From Azospirillum brasilense (GTDB lineage Bacteria; Pseudomonadota; Alphaproteobacteria; Azospirillales; Azospirillaceae): DNA of 64,000 bases. This document shows positions 27,701 to 33,709 of the stretch, in pieces (positions within the stretch are counted from its first letter, which is position 1; each line of letters opens with the position of its first letter). The translations under genes and the position numbers were made by a program. The stretch covers positions 613,501 to 677,500 of the forward strand of contig NZ_CP059452.1 of assembly GCF_022023855.1 (NCBI RefSeq), written 5' to 3'. The notes under the pieces are model-generated. The model was not told the origin of the DNA, did no database searches, and worked only from the letters and a program-made list of their open reading frames with translations.

Positions 27701-30663
27701 AGGGTGACGTTGCCGTTGGCCCCGGCATTGACCATGGTCGCGGTGATGTCGGACACCGTGCCGTTCGCCGTGACGGAGATGCTGCTGGTTCCGTTGGCGC
27801 TGGTGATCGTCCCGATGGTGGTCGTGCCGCCGGTGGTGATCGCAACGTCGCCGTTGGTCGAGACGATGGAACCCAGCACCGCCGAGCCCGACGTCGTCAG
27901 GAACACCCCGCCCGCGCCGGAGGTGGCGTCGATGTTGTAGGAGCTGGCGGTCAGGGCCGTGCCGCTGGTGCCGATGCTGCCGGCAGCGTTCAGGACCAGG
28001 CTGTAGGAACTGATGGTGGTCGAGGCGTCGGCGTCGTTCAGGATGCTGCCGCCGCTGCTGGTCAGGGTCAGCGTGTTGCTGGCGCTGGCCACCGCGCCGA
28101 CCGTCAGGTTGCCGGTCGCGGCGACGGTGGTGGCGCCGCCGCTGCTCAGGTTGGCCAGGGCCAGCGCGCCAGTGTTCGACAGGTTGATGCCGCCGCTGCC
28201 GGCCGTGGCCGTCAGGCTGGCGCCGGCGGTGTTCAGCGCCTGCGACGACGTGCCGATGGCACCGTTGCTGCCCGACGAACCTTTGGCGGTCAGCGTCAGC
28301 GCACCGCCGGTCAGCAGGCTCGCGCCCGTGCCGGTGATGTTGCCGGCGGTGCTGGTCAGCGCGACGGACCCCGTTCCGGCGCTGACCGTACCGACCTGGA
28401 TGTTGCGATCACCGCGGAAGGCGAAGCTGTTCAGGCCCCCGACTTGGCTGATCGTGTCGAGCGCGGTGCCGCCGGACGAATCGGTGATGGTGAAGATCAG
28501 GCCCGTGGAGGCCAGGAAGAACTGGCTGTCGGCCCCGACCGTCCGGTGCGTGCTGGTGACGGAGAGATCGGTCAGTGTCCGGTCGTTGGTGACGAACAGG
28601 TTGCCGCCGGTGACCAGGGAGAGCTGGGTGCTGCTGGTCGACACCGCCGCTCCGCTGGCGCCGATGGCGCCGCCGGCGGTCAGGGAGATCGGGCCGCCGA
28701 CGATCCGGCCGGCGTCCAACGCGGTCAGCGACCCGCCCTGGGCGCTGACGGAGACCGCCCCGGCGCTGCCCGAAACCGGCGTAGTGTCGATCAGGTTGGC
28801 AAGCTGGACGTTGTTGGTGGCCGTCAGCCGCACCGCGCCGCCGCGGGTCGTCAGCTTCCCGATGTTGGTCAGGTTGCTGGCCATGCCGTTGGCTTCCAGC
28901 ACGATGTCGCCGCCGTTGGTGCGGATCTCGTAGCTGGCGTCGGTGAAGGCGATGCCGCTGGTGGTCAGCGACCGCAGGGTGAAGCTGTGGCCCGCCGTGG
29001 TCTGGAGATCGAGGCTGGTCTCCACCGTGATGAGGCCCGACGCTTCCAGCACGATGTTCGCGTTGCCGGCGATGCTCTCCAGCACCTGCTTCGACACCGT
29101 GTTGACGGCGTCGCCGCTGCCCAGGTTGGGGTCGTTGACGCCGATCGTGCCGTCCGCCGCAGCGCCGTCCTGGCTGCCCCCGGCGGAGCTGACGATGCGC
29201 AGGCTTTCCGGATCGAGCAGGAAGGTGCCCGCCGCGCCCTTGGGCGCGGTCAGGTCGACGCTGCCGGTCAGCGTGATGTCCTTATGGCTGGACACCTCGG
29301 CGAAGCCGCCGTCGCCGCCCTCGGCACCGCCGCGGGCGGAGATCTTACCGGCGTGCTTCGTGCTTTTCTGCGACAGCACCGTCACGCTGCCGCCCTTGCC
29401 GGACTTCACGGCGTCGGCGGACAGGGTGGCGCCGGCCTCGACCGTCACCTTGTCCGACCAAGTGCCGGAACGGCCCGTCTTGCTGCCGATGGCGACCTCG
29501 CCGCCGCCCTTGCTGCCGGAGGCGTCGACGCGGGCGTTCTTCTTCACGGCGATCTCGGCGCCGGTGGCGACGACGGTGCCGCCGGTCTGCCCCTCCCCGC
29601 GCCCGCTGGCGTCGACGGTGCCGCCGATGGTGACCTTGCCGGTGTCGCCGCCCGACAGGACGATCTTGCCGTTGGCGCTGCCGACCGAGGTGGCCTTGAT
29701 GACGCCGTCGGTGTTGATGACGTTGTCGATCACGCCCTTCACGGCGCGCGCCGACAGGGTGACGCTGCCGCCCTCCGCGGCGATCTCGCCGGAATTGACG
29801 ACCAGCGCCGCGACCGGCTTGCCGTCCGCGTCCTTCGCCACCGTCTTCACGGCGGAGCTGGCGTCGAAGCTGATCAGCCCGTCGCCGTGGAAATCGAGCG
29901 TGAAGGTCTCGGCACCGCCCAGCGCCACCTTGCCCAGCTTCGCCCGGATGACTCCGGAGTTGCGGACGTGCGGGGCCACGAGGGCGGCCAGGCCGCTGTC
30001 CTTGACGGTGATGTCGCCCTCGTTCACCACCATGGCGTTCGGCTTGGTGGAGGCTTGGTCGAACTGGTACTTGCCCGCCATGAAGTTGGCGTCGGAGATG
30101 TTGGCGGTGGTCGCCACCAGCCCACCGACGTCCACCTTCGCCCCGGCGCCGATCACCACGCCGTTGGGGTTGACCAGCATGACCGTGCCATTGGCCGACA
30201 GGCTGCCCATGATCTTGGACGGGTCGTTGCCGGTGACCCGGTTCAGCGTGACGCTGGAGGCCGAGGGCTGCTGGAAGGTGACCTTCTCACCGGCGTCGAT
30301 GCTGAAGGACTTCCAGTTGATGATGGCCTTGTCGGTGGACTGCAGGATCTCCATCGACTTCGGGGTCGCCGACTGGATGGTCGCCGCGCCCGCGGTGACG
30401 GTGCCTTCCAGCGGGTTGGCGTAGGCCGCACCCGCGAACAGGGTGGACAGCGCCACGCCGATCACGCTGCGCAGCGCCAGCCGCGCGAAGTCGATGCCCC
30501 CTTGCGCCTTCGCCGCGCGGCGCTGGCGCCGGGTGCCGCCGCCGCGCTGGGGCGCCTCCGTCGCGGACGACAGCAGCAGCCGCTGGCGCAGCGTCTGGCG
30601 GTGGCGGCGCGCGCCGGGAAGCTCGGTGAAGCCGGAGGTGGTGGTGACGTTGCCCTTGCCCAT
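12757..30663 (-). CDS. Giant two-partner-secretion exoprotein (TpsA, filamentous-haemagglutinin type)
   Basis: This is one uninterrupted 5,968-residue frame. A long basic N-region (about residues 1-60) precedes the hydrophobic signal ALRSVIGVALSTLFAGAAYA, with cleavage near residue 82. The TPS secretion domain follows at about 83-330, with IINWKSFSIDAGEKVTF, SSVTLNRVTG and the hallmark LVNPNGVVIG. From about 480 to 3,860 the protein is a beta-helix of degenerate modules rich in Gly, Ser, Thr and Ala. About 3,860-5,170 is a near-identical 93-residue tandem repeat. A further degenerate repeat block and a short Pro/Thr-rich tail ending in NQQTAKEEAR complete it. Cysteine seems to be absent, as usual for TpsA. 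It should be secreted through the TpsB pore encoded 21 bases upstream and act as a surface adhesin or biofilm matrix protein. No C-terminal toxin domain is visible. Confidence 0.93.
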   Translation of the reverse strand: MGKGNVTTTSGFTELPGARRHRQTLRQRLLLSSATEAPQRGGGTRRQRRAAKAQGGIDFARLALRSVIGVALSTLFAGAAYANPLEGTVTAGAATIQSATPKSMEILQSTDKAIINWKSFSIDAGEKVTFQQPSASSVTLNRVTGNDPSKIMGSLSANGTVMLVNPNGVVIGAGAKVDVGGLVATTANISDANFMAGKYQFDQASTKPNAMVVNEGDITVKDSGLAALVAPHVRNSGVIRAKLGKVALGGAETFTLDFHGDGLISFDASSAVKTVAKDADGKPVAALVVNSGEIAAEGGSVTLSARAVKGVIDNVINTDGVIKATSVGSANGKIVLSGGDTGKVTIGGTVDASGRGEGQTGGTVVATGAEIAVKKNARVDASGSKGGGEVAIGSKTGRSGTWSDKVTVEAGATLSADAVKSGKGGSVTVLSQKSTKHAGKISARGGAEGGDGGFAEVSSHKDITLTGSVDLTAPKGAAGTFLLDPESLRIVSSAGGSQDGAAADGTIGVNDPNLGSGDAVNTVSKQVLESIAGNANIVLEASGLITVETSLDLQTTAGHSFTLRSLTTSGIAFTDASYEIRTNGGDIVLEANGMASNLTNIGKLTTRGGAVRLTATNNVQLANLIDTTPVSGSAGAVSVSAQGGSLTALDAGRIVGGPISLTAGGAIGASGAAVSTSSTQLSLVTGGNLFVTNDRTLTDLSVTSTHRTVGADSQFFLASTGLIFTITDSSGGTALDTISQVGGLNSFAFRGDRNIQVGTVSAGTGSVALTSTAGNITGTGASLLTGGALTLTAKGSSGSNGAIGTSSQALNTAGASLTATAGSGGINLSNTGALALANLSSGGATTVAATGNLTVGAVASASNTLTLTSSGGSILNDADASTTISSYSLVLNAAGSIGTSGTALTASSYNIDATSGAGGVFLTTSGSAVLGSIVSTNGDVAITTGGTTTIGTITSANGTSSISVTANGTVSDITATMVNAGANGNVTLTTANGSISGLSGTITGDNVTLAAGGSTSTVTVNTAAKRLTVTNNAGNVTVSQTGAVTVDNITSTGSSISLTVNGGAATLGTIKTTTGSISVTATGGAILGKDANNRLSANAISLSTGGAIGSSGTHLRTSTGSLTLSNVGDLYLDNSGVILTSLSITNRHVGGAANALELTSEYFNFVVGDNGTATILEAIGSPKLSTLNFNSDIDLIVGDLATVGTGGTVTLTSTTGSIRDDGSLNTRINADTVTLSAAAGSLGDASAPLALNATKLTLTTGGNLHVTNLSDMATLSVTSTHADTTVVNSYSITAPNFAFDLTDDATNGYLLRTLVDTTGQIFSFKGDRDIRLGRVDLTYKNGVLPDNGTPSPSETYSIFNAETTNGSILDDGSKTTVVLAGSVNLKASKAIGSGSGTEYLDIVTPVLNARASDGGIYITLPTSTGVNNQKNLVTLGGSFFSAANNPIVVTATWGDIAFGSSFSSSASSDITVKATHGSILNPNSAGLRASSTGTVTLTAGKDIGSASNALVVQGGTVVANAGGSMWLGLSGSTVKLDSLTAGGDISAAQTSGTLTVGTVNATNGTVELKVSNGSIQGDADTTTLISAGKVILNASGGVGSVNALDLATANLSITAGGSIGIAGTMALTDLTLTRGSYSGGTIGITTVNGQVFTLSDSSSQSTIQTVTSSTALNFAFNSSRAVKVGTVNVGTGGSVAIVSSNGVTNTGNGSKITAGKVSLEAGTSSSIGDSTLYGAISLDTGNLSVTSGRDIYVDNNGRAFNSLAITSTNATTASATKSTFSIGSTGSQIYSLADSGTAHSIDITGAGNSNFSFTGKKHIVVSEIVAGGGSVSLTTAGGGENSTITMSGGGAIAASSVTLSANGSGTNGGSIGTDTRAVKTSASSLTLVSNGDLYINNNNTALTALDVTVTHKTSTGTGTYQFNALGSNRSFTVTEASGVQTLALSTPSNGSMDLRYSVDRGIVAGTIDAGTSSTGSVALISTGAASGASGGISVNGNGSGRITAGQVSLTATGTNSNVGGVSAVLTSTTKLAITSGGNVSVSNNDTLSELTLDTRHQKSGGSTNNYTITSTGLTATFSDSTQTGLTVSNVTQSGLKLNISNDKALRIAKIDVGSTGTVDLTANAGDSSIDATNSSGTTVTAGSLTLKATSVGHTSSGSRFTTQVGTLSADLKGSLTLGNSGTLTLKNVKAGSSADIEVTNNGSLLQSGTKPLSADEVTLTVEGGSIGASGTPLLTEARTLKVNAGRNVYLTNSADLYALSLDVKHGSAGTQNVYDIRSEGLTFALTDSNTGSQYTLSSVVDSSGLDFSFKSDNSVALGTINGGLSRKVSIETTGTGKNILSTGSSMVTAGTVTLTSTGTIGQAGSSSNHIATMADTLALTTATDAFVDNGRDLTALSLTSSRTTGAGTYQITAPQLVFTMTDDGTTSTLSNLSDTTGLAFKLDTQHALSIGTLNVQNWGTVDLTSAGAIMGAASANAGNPANRITAGTATLSGGGAIGSSNNKIHLSAASATFNVKGDLYVESDTRIGTLKIKSALSTINDRTYSLTSVNTAGAAIALTGAESSTQAVLASLTDASGVRFTFDSHRKLVVGGLDVGKTGMIDLIASPGIVGNGHSVLKINAGIASLTSSSNVVGVQGGEFISITTGNLTVNANNGAVINLHGSTVIDSMSLGGALTLNNSTGDIALGSISMGGANAVINNQGGSILSGSIGGSNLVNLTATGSIGNVSAISTSAGSGGTTTLTASAVGSIAVSEGKALTAQSVVSTGGGAIKLSTGSQGSSLLTVGTVTTTGSVTLTSSDGNIRANSGNLVTGGSVELSATKGGIADTGSTLNVATTDLTLKTPGTFTVADTLDLAKLTIDRTPSTGTATSGTMSLTATNLSWNVTDSGGVTTFTTLTDSTGLDFTFKAPGAIAIGTVTTGASSTVSLTATGNSSTAGSITAVNNSSIITAGSLKLDAQKKTNEQTNSSSIGTSATALGMNVSSLTASSGTGGLFVKNAAGLNLSSITTGGALTVIAATGDLTVSNLSYDSSKALTLTATAGRILNGGTSLSLGTGSATLTAGTGIGTADSAFKVTTSSTGALTTNVTGAGGVYLDIAGSLTGGLTAAVQNGPVVVSGSGNITLTNVAIATDVAGNSITVTSTGGSITAGTVTAGANNGSVTLSATGNGGKILAANGGSAVTAKTVALNGAGGIGTSSARVGVGGAQVQVNGGSGDIYLGTTGATALAYAATTGGKIDVQAGDRLQVVSASTGGGAITISSTAVDADIIAGSINAGSGAVILSSSGGGVYDDGLAETRIVGGSVSLTGGKGIGTSSRSVQTTTPGLTMASANGSVYVTDGTAAGVAVASATASNGSVTIASAGTMTVQSVSANTTSGAVALTAAGSILGSGNGTHVTGHSASLTATGGSIGTVTDAATGAGTPIKMNVSSLTGLTANGTTPVISVDNINSAALSLGNNLVTLGAGGSAYIRTAGNLDASAGLSMTSGNLLLQSGGVLTLPTAAINLGTGALTLKGATDVVAAGASPRSLSITAGSLTFASGSNGGNTTLNTTVGTIDASLTGSGKNLTVNNTGTLTAATLGANGTVTATSSTGMTATSVTGVGTVSLTATTGDLTVGTVNAGGNGVINLSAAGGSLLTGNGTSLTGGTLNLTSNTGIGTSSAAFTSSIANISAMVTGTGGIYLAGTSFNLGNLATTDGDIAVTASGAITDSNATTGINAGGSGNISLISTGSAVSLTKAVYSVGSDATRASVTVQGTSIALGNVTTTGTQTYTGNTTLGGTLSGKSVTVIGNLTLSGANRTVTATGGDLSVSGTLNGGGYGATLLAGQGTLTLGGAASNLAYLTATAGTIGLRAVTTAGAQTYTGATSLQGAYATGNGAFTVTGATTLAGGTTVNSGSGNVLFSGTVNGANSLVITSSGATQFTGTVGGTTALTSLTIDAGGTASVKSVSTTGGQTYSGTVTLDGTYTTGAVFSAIGAVTLGGNTTVDGTSSVVFMNTVDGAYTLAVNNQGMAQFNGAVGGTTALMSLTTDAGGSSSLKSVTTNGAQTYNDAVTLDGTYTTGSGAFTANGAATLAGSTTVNGGSSVLFAGTVDGAYALAVNSKAATQFTGTVGGTTALASLTTDATGTSSLRSVTTTGAQTYNDAVTLNGTYTTGSGNFAANGAATLAGDTTVNGGSSVLFAGTVDGAYALAVNNKSTTQFTGTVGGTTALASLTTDATGTSSLRSVTTTGAQTYNDAVTLDGTYTGGTVTANAAATLGGATTVNAGTATFNGTVNGAQALTIAGTGTTQFNAAVGGTTALASLTTNAGATASFLNVSTTGAQTHGAATTLNGTYTTNGAFTASGAVTLAGDTTVNGGASVLFAGAVDGAYALAVNNKGTTQFTGTVGGTTALASLTTDAGGTSSLRSVTTTGAQTYNDAVTLDGIYTTTGGAFTANGAATLAGGTTVNGGSSVLFAGTVDGAHALVINSKGTTTFTGTVGGTTALASLTTDATGTSSLHAVTTTGAQTYNDAVTLNGIYTTTGGAFTANGAATLGGGTTVNGGSSVLFAGAVDGAQALVINSKGTTQFTGTVGGTTALASLTTDAGGTSSLRSVTTTGAQTYNDAVTLNGTYATGGAFTANGAATLGGDTTVNGGSSVLFAGTVDGAHALAVNNKGTTQFTGTVGGTTALASLTTDATGTSSLRSVTTTGAQTYNDAVTLDGTYTGGAFTTNAAATLAGATTVNAGTATFNGTVNGAQALTIAGTGTTQFNAAVGGTTALASLTTNAGATASFLNVTTTGAQTHGGATTLNGAYSSLNSPITFNGETTLAGTTLVDAGYGTITFNGTVNGAQALTAISTGAMVFNAAVGGTTALASLTTGTGYTSLVNVTTAGAQSYGGETSLMGTYATGNGAFTIAGPVTLAGAATVNAGSGAVTFNGTVNGAQALAINGSGATQFNAAVGNTTVLASLTTDADGTTSLHSVTTSGAQTYNDATTLDGAYSSLNNPITFNGETTLAGTTLVDAGYGTITFNGTVNGAQALTAISTGAMVFNAAVGGTTALASLTTGTGYTSLVNVTTAGAQSYGGETSLMGTYATGNGAFTVAGPVTLAGAATVNAGNGAVTFNGTVNGAQALAINGSGATQFNAAVGGTTALASLTTDADGTTSLHSVTTSGAQTYNDAVTLDGAYQAGTVFSAAKAVTLGGDSRITGTGGIVLASTVDGGRALTLASGNGDILLGGAVGGTSRLGALAINGGGTTTVTGAVRAASLATDATGITILNGGSVDTTGAQSYADAVSLGADTVLSGTQVSLSGGIDAAETGRQSLTIAGNAALAGTLGTRKALAALTVGGETLLTGATAVTSGAQTYGGAVRLAGTPSVLTGNGVIFAGTLDGGQALTVSSGTGDAVFAGTVGGTERLGALAVNSAGQTRFAQSVRAASVVTDAAGTLALNGGSIDTTGPQTYGERAVLGADTRLTGGTVVLAGGLDAATRGGQGLTIAGNAVINGAVGGTQALSRLSVTGTAALNGGAVTTVAEQSFGGAVTLGTDTVLAGGTVSLLSGGNAASAGGQGLTVEGDAVLAGVFGETGALRQIAVSGGTRLDGATVTTTGAQRFGGALTVAANSVLTSNGGDLVFGGTVDSANRSALSLNGASIRAAGDIGASGLMGDVTVRTSGGVFYDSAVTVRSLTQTTGGEGRFAKALTATGADGLHLTGAGFTFGAAVNSAGSLALVTTDGSGMVTFGRDATVVTEGGFTQSGGSGIVLPASITAKTGPITLGAVASLPDGQASIAAGGPITMAGLQGKATTLTMASDGGALLIGQETGTALQKIDVLSLTVPKAGSARMFGTVAGKTDALAASAIDSPLRAAPYFINNTPWGPTQQVSRVAATVVVVVPVPSTPGVTSLFTGAMTHAGLTPNALAAYAAPQVLTLAGTTPSLTGVWAQPEVLSTGAGTTPSTTRAGAQPEVLTTGPAPSATGNQQTAKEEAR
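15170..19070 (-). repeat. Tandem 279-bp (93-residue) repeats inside tpsA
   Basis: The marker GTCGTTGTAGGTCTGGGC, or a one-base variant, recurs at 15181, 15742, 16573, 16849, 17128, 17407, 17953, 18232 and 18511. Most neighbours are 276-279 bp apart, and gaps of about two units contain diverged copies, giving some 13-14 units. Each encodes a beta-helix unit of the form TTGAQTYNDAVTLDGTY ... GTVGGTTALASLTTDA. Two larger units are superimposed: a nearly identical 561-bp duplication (15181-15741 and 15742-16302) and a longer 1,380-bp periodicity (about 16290-16580 recurring at about 17670-17960). The DNA identity implies recent amplification or gene conversion, and the block should be prone to copy-number change. 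Confidence 0.85.
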
Positions 30664-30684
30664 ATCCTGTTTCCCCCGGCCCTA

Positions 30685-32439
30685 TCAGTATTGCGCAGTG
30701 ATGTTGAAGAAGACCCGCATGTCCTTGTCGCCCTCGGTCGCGACGCGGCGGGTCAGCGGCTTGTCGATCTCAAGCGTCGCGAAAAGCCGTTCCACGAGGC
30801 TGGCGCGCACACCGCCGCCCACGGAGACCAGCGAATTCCGGCTGTTCTGCTCCAGGCTGGAGCGGTTCCACACCTCGCCGCCGTCGACGAAGCCATAGAT
30901 CTGGACGGCTTGCGCGAAAGCGTTCTCCGGGACCACCGGCGTGTAGCGCAGCTCCAGCGACCCGGCCCAGCCGCTGTCGCCGGAGATCTCGCCCTCGTCG
31001 AAGGCGCGTCCGTAGCTCGGGCCGCCCAGCGCGATCTGCTCGCTGGCCAGCAGCGGCGTGCCCGCGGCCTGCATGGTGGCCGTCGCGAAAATGCTGAAGT
31101 TGGCCGGGAGTTGCTGCACGCGGGTGATGTCGGCGGTGAGTTTGGTGAAGTCGCTGCGCCCGCGCTCGCGCGATGCGTAGGCCGAGCCAAGCTTCGTCGC
31201 GTCGAGGATGTCCAGACCCTGGTGCACGAGGCCGCGCACCGCGGTGATGCCGTCCCAACCGTCGGTCCGGTCGTAGCTGAAACCGCCGCGCAGGATGCGC
31301 AGGCGGTCGCGGTTGAAACGGTCGCCGGAAATGTCGGTGTTCACGTCGCGGTATTCGAACTCGCCGACGGCGCGGAGGTTCTCCAGGCGCGAGCGGATCA
31401 CCGGATAGCTGAGCGTGCCCACACCCGCGGCCACCCAGCTTTCCACGTCCAGCGGGTCCAGCGTCAGTCCGGGCCGCGACTTGGAATAGGAGCCGGTGGC
31501 CGAGAAGGTCAGCCCGTCGCCGGTCACCAGCGCCTGGTAGCCGGCGCCGACCGACCAAGCCCGCGACGCCGGAGAGGACACGCGCCCGCTGAGGTTCACC
31601 GTGTCGGCGTTCGGCCCGAAGGAGTTCAGCGCCGCCGTCGCGGTCGTCTGGGCGGTGCCGAGATAGGGCGTGTTGCGGTTGCTGAACGACACCAGGGCGT
31701 CCACCGCCTTGCGGTCCGTCTTCACCACCACCACCGAGGCGCCGAGCGTGTCCGGCGACGGCTCCAGGCTGGCGCGCACGCTCAGGCCGGCGAGGTCGTT
31801 CGCCAGGAGAAGACGGCGCTCGACCTCGGCGACGTTGATCGGCTTGACGCCGCGGAGCGGCTCCACCAGCCGCTTGACCGCAGCCAGCGCCGGGCCGATG
31901 TCGTCGGGATAAGTGATGTCGGACACGAAGCCCTCGACCACTTGGAGGCGGAAGGTGCCGTCCTCGATCGTCTGGGCGGGAACGATGACCCGGCTGGTGA
32001 TGAAGCCGTCGTTGCGGTAGCGGAACTCGATGTCATTGGCGATCTTGAACAGGTCCGCCACCGACACCTCGCGGCCCAGCATATCTTGGTAAGCGGTCTT
32101 GAGGCTGTCCTGGCTGTAGGCGGTGGCGCCTTCGATGGAGACACTCCGCAACGTAAGACGGTAATTCTCGGCCCCCGCCGGTGCCTCCGCCGCGGGCGCC
32201 TTCGGCACCGTCACCGCGCCGCCCGGCACCGAGGGCAGCGGCATCACCGGACGCGGCGCCTCCGGACGCGGTTCCGCACCGGAGGGGAGCTGGGCCGGCA
32301 GCTGTTGCGCGAGCACGGGCGCTGTCGCACCCGCAAGAATAGCACTTGCCGCCAAGAAAGCCCACCAAGACGCTTTTCTTTTACCCACATCTTCGTTAGG
32401 GATGAAGATGAAGGAGGCGGCTTTGGTGGACGAGTTCAT
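30685..32439 (-). CDS. TpsB outer-membrane transporter (ShlB/FhaC/HecB family)
   Basis: The 584-residue protein carries a signal-like hydrophobic stretch (WWAFLAASAILAGATAPVLA) after a 25-residue N-region, then a Pro/Ala-rich linker. Two POTRA-type domains follow at about residues 95-250: LRSVSIEGATAYSQDSLKTAYQDMLG and NDIEFRYRNDGFITSRVIVPAQTIEDGTFRLQVVEG, each within the family pattern. The rest is a 16-strand beta-barrel. GGPSYGRAF corresponds to the conserved loop-6 motif that projects into the pore, and the chain ends in the aromatic VFFNITAQY expected for BAM-dependent insertion. It exports the TpsA protein encoded immediately downstream. It is the first gene of a tpsB-tpsA-sapC unit; its single ATG leaves no start ambiguity. 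Confidence 0.93.
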   Translation of the reverse strand: MNSSTKAASFIFIPNEDVGKRKASWWAFLAASAILAGATAPVLAQQLPAQLPSGAEPRPEAPRPVMPLPSVPGGAVTVPKAPAAEAPAGAENYRLTLRSVSIEGATAYSQDSLKTAYQDMLGREVSVADLFKIANDIEFRYRNDGFITSRVIVPAQTIEDGTFRLQVVEGFVSDITYPDDIGPALAAVKRLVEPLRGVKPINVAEVERRLLLANDLAGLSVRASLEPSPDTLGASVVVVKTDRKAVDALVSFSNRNTPYLGTAQTTATAALNSFGPNADTVNLSGRVSSPASRAWSVGAGYQALVTGDGLTFSATGSYSKSRPGLTLDPLDVESWVAAGVGTLSYPVIRSRLENLRAVGEFEYRDVNTDISGDRFNRDRLRILRGGFSYDRTDGWDGITAVRGLVHQGLDILDATKLGSAYASRERGRSDFTKLTADITRVQQLPANFSIFATATMQAAGTPLLASEQIALGGPSYGRAFDEGEISGDSGWAGSLELRYTPVVPENAFAQAVQIYGFVDGGEVWNRSSLEQNSRNSLVSVGGGVRASLVERLFATLEIDKPLTRRVATEGDKDMRVFFNITAQY

Positions 32440-32950
32440 TGGACCGGTACCTTCACGCGATGGTCGTTGCTAACCTTTGATTAACGAAGACCCCGTCGGA
32501 TCTCCATCTGAGGTAGCTATTTTTATCATACGATTTCGGATTGGGTGTTAGTCCTAGTTTGTCGGAATTTGTAACATTCATATCCTTGTCATAAGCGGCG
32601 CTGGGCTGGCGAACCGCATCGCAACACTGCGCTGACCGGGGGCGCTGGGTGCGCACCCCTCACGGCACGCTTCACTAGGCAGGGCGTCGAAGCCCAAAGG
32701 ACTCATGACCGACGCACTTGTCGCATCGGGTTGCCTTGACGGGGAAAAGCTGCGGCATGCAGCCCGGCGAACATGTATTTTAAGTTGTGGGAAAGACGAT
32801 GCGCTCCCTGTCCGGCGCTTCCGGATGAACGCGTCCGAAGCGGCCGTGCCATGACGGGAAGCATTGGTCCTCGCTCTTTTCCACGTCCGCTCCGTGCTCT
32901 ATGCATAAGAAAAAGGCGTTTGGACACAAGCGGTGCGGACAGGGATCTCC
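32440..32950. promoter_or_regulatory. Intergenic region carrying the TPS operon promoter
   Basis: This 511-bp divergent region separates tpsB (leftward) from a ModA-like gene (rightward). Positions 32490-32600 are strikingly AT-rich against the surrounding sequence and are the likely promoter area for the TPS operon. I could not fix a convincing -35/-10 pair. No gene is supported here; a 42-codon frame at 32453-32581 has its purine stretch directly against the ATG. Confidence 0.4.
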
Positions 32951-33709
32951 ATGAACAAGACGGCGGAGCGGTGGGACGGTGCGGTTCACCTGTTCGCCGC
33001 CGGTAGCCTGAAGGCCGCGCTGGGCGAACTGGTCCAGGCGTTCGAAGCGCGGGAAGGCATCCGGATCGCCCCCGTCTTCGCTCCTTCCGGTTTGCTGAAG
33101 GCACGGCTGCTGCAAAGTGGAGAGAACGGCCTGTTCGCCTCCGCCAACATGGCCCATCCCCGCGCGCTGGCCGACGTCGGACGCGCGGCAACCATTCGCC
33201 CATTCGCCCACAACCGGCTCTGCGCCATCGCCCAGCCGGAGGTGGGGGTCACGGCAGACACGCTGCTCGACCGCCTGCTCGACCCTTCCATCAGGCTCGG
33301 CACCTCAACGCCGCAGGCCGATCCCGCCGGCGACTACGCCTGGGAGGTCTTCCGCAAGGCAGAGGCCCTGCGCCCCGGCAGTTTCGCGGCGTTGGACGCG
33401 AAGGCGCTGCGGCTCACCGGTGGGCCGGAGAGCGAGGGGCCGCCGGAGGGGCGCGACCCCTACGGCTGGCTGATGGAGCGGCGCAAGGCCGACCTGTTCC
33501 TGACCTACCGGACCAACGCGCGGCTCGCGGCCCGGGAGATTCCGGGATTGAGGATCGTCGCCCTGCCGGCGGCGATGGCCGTGGGTGCCGACTATGGGCT
33601 GGCCGTCCTGAACGGCGCGGACCGCGGGCGGTCGGAAGCGCTCGCCCAGAGCATCCTGTCCCCAGCCGGTCAGGCGATCCTGCTCCGCCACGGCTTCACG
33701 AGCCCGTGA
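32951..33709 (+). CDS. ModA-like substrate-binding protein without signal peptide
   Basis: The 252-residue protein resembles periplasmic molybdate/tungstate-type binding proteins: LFAAGSLKAALGELVQAFEAREGI at the start, FAPSGLLKARLLQSGENGLFASANMAHPRAL, PFAHNRLCAIAQPEVGV, DPAGDYAWEVFRKAE, and a C-terminal AQSILSPAGQAILLRHGF. Unlike those proteins it begins directly with MNKTAERWDGAVHLFAAGS, so there is no export signal and it should stay in the cytoplasm. AGGGAT before the ATG sets the start. No ModB or ModC gene is adjacent. It could be a cytosolic oxyanion-binding or regulatory protein; the ligand is inference from fold only. A 7-bp stem hairpin without a T-tract (33706-33724) overlaps its stop. 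Confidence 0.7.
   Translation: MNKTAERWDGAVHLFAAGSLKAALGELVQAFEAREGIRIAPVFAPSGLLKARLLQSGENGLFASANMAHPRALADVGRAATIRPFAHNRLCAIAQPEVGVTADTLLDRLLDPSIRLGTSTPQADPAGDYAWEVFRKAEALRPGSFAALDAKALRLTGGPESEGPPEGRDPYGWLMERRKADLFLTYRTNARLAAREIPGLRIVALPAAMAVGADYGLAVLNGADRGRSEALAQSILSPAGQAILLRHGFTSP

Noticed and set aside
32453-32581. A 42-codon frame just upstream of tpsB that could be a leader peptide
   Set aside because: The only purine-rich stretch (AAGGAT) touches the ATG, too close to act as a ribosome site, and the sequence shows no leader-peptide logic such as a run of one amino acid.
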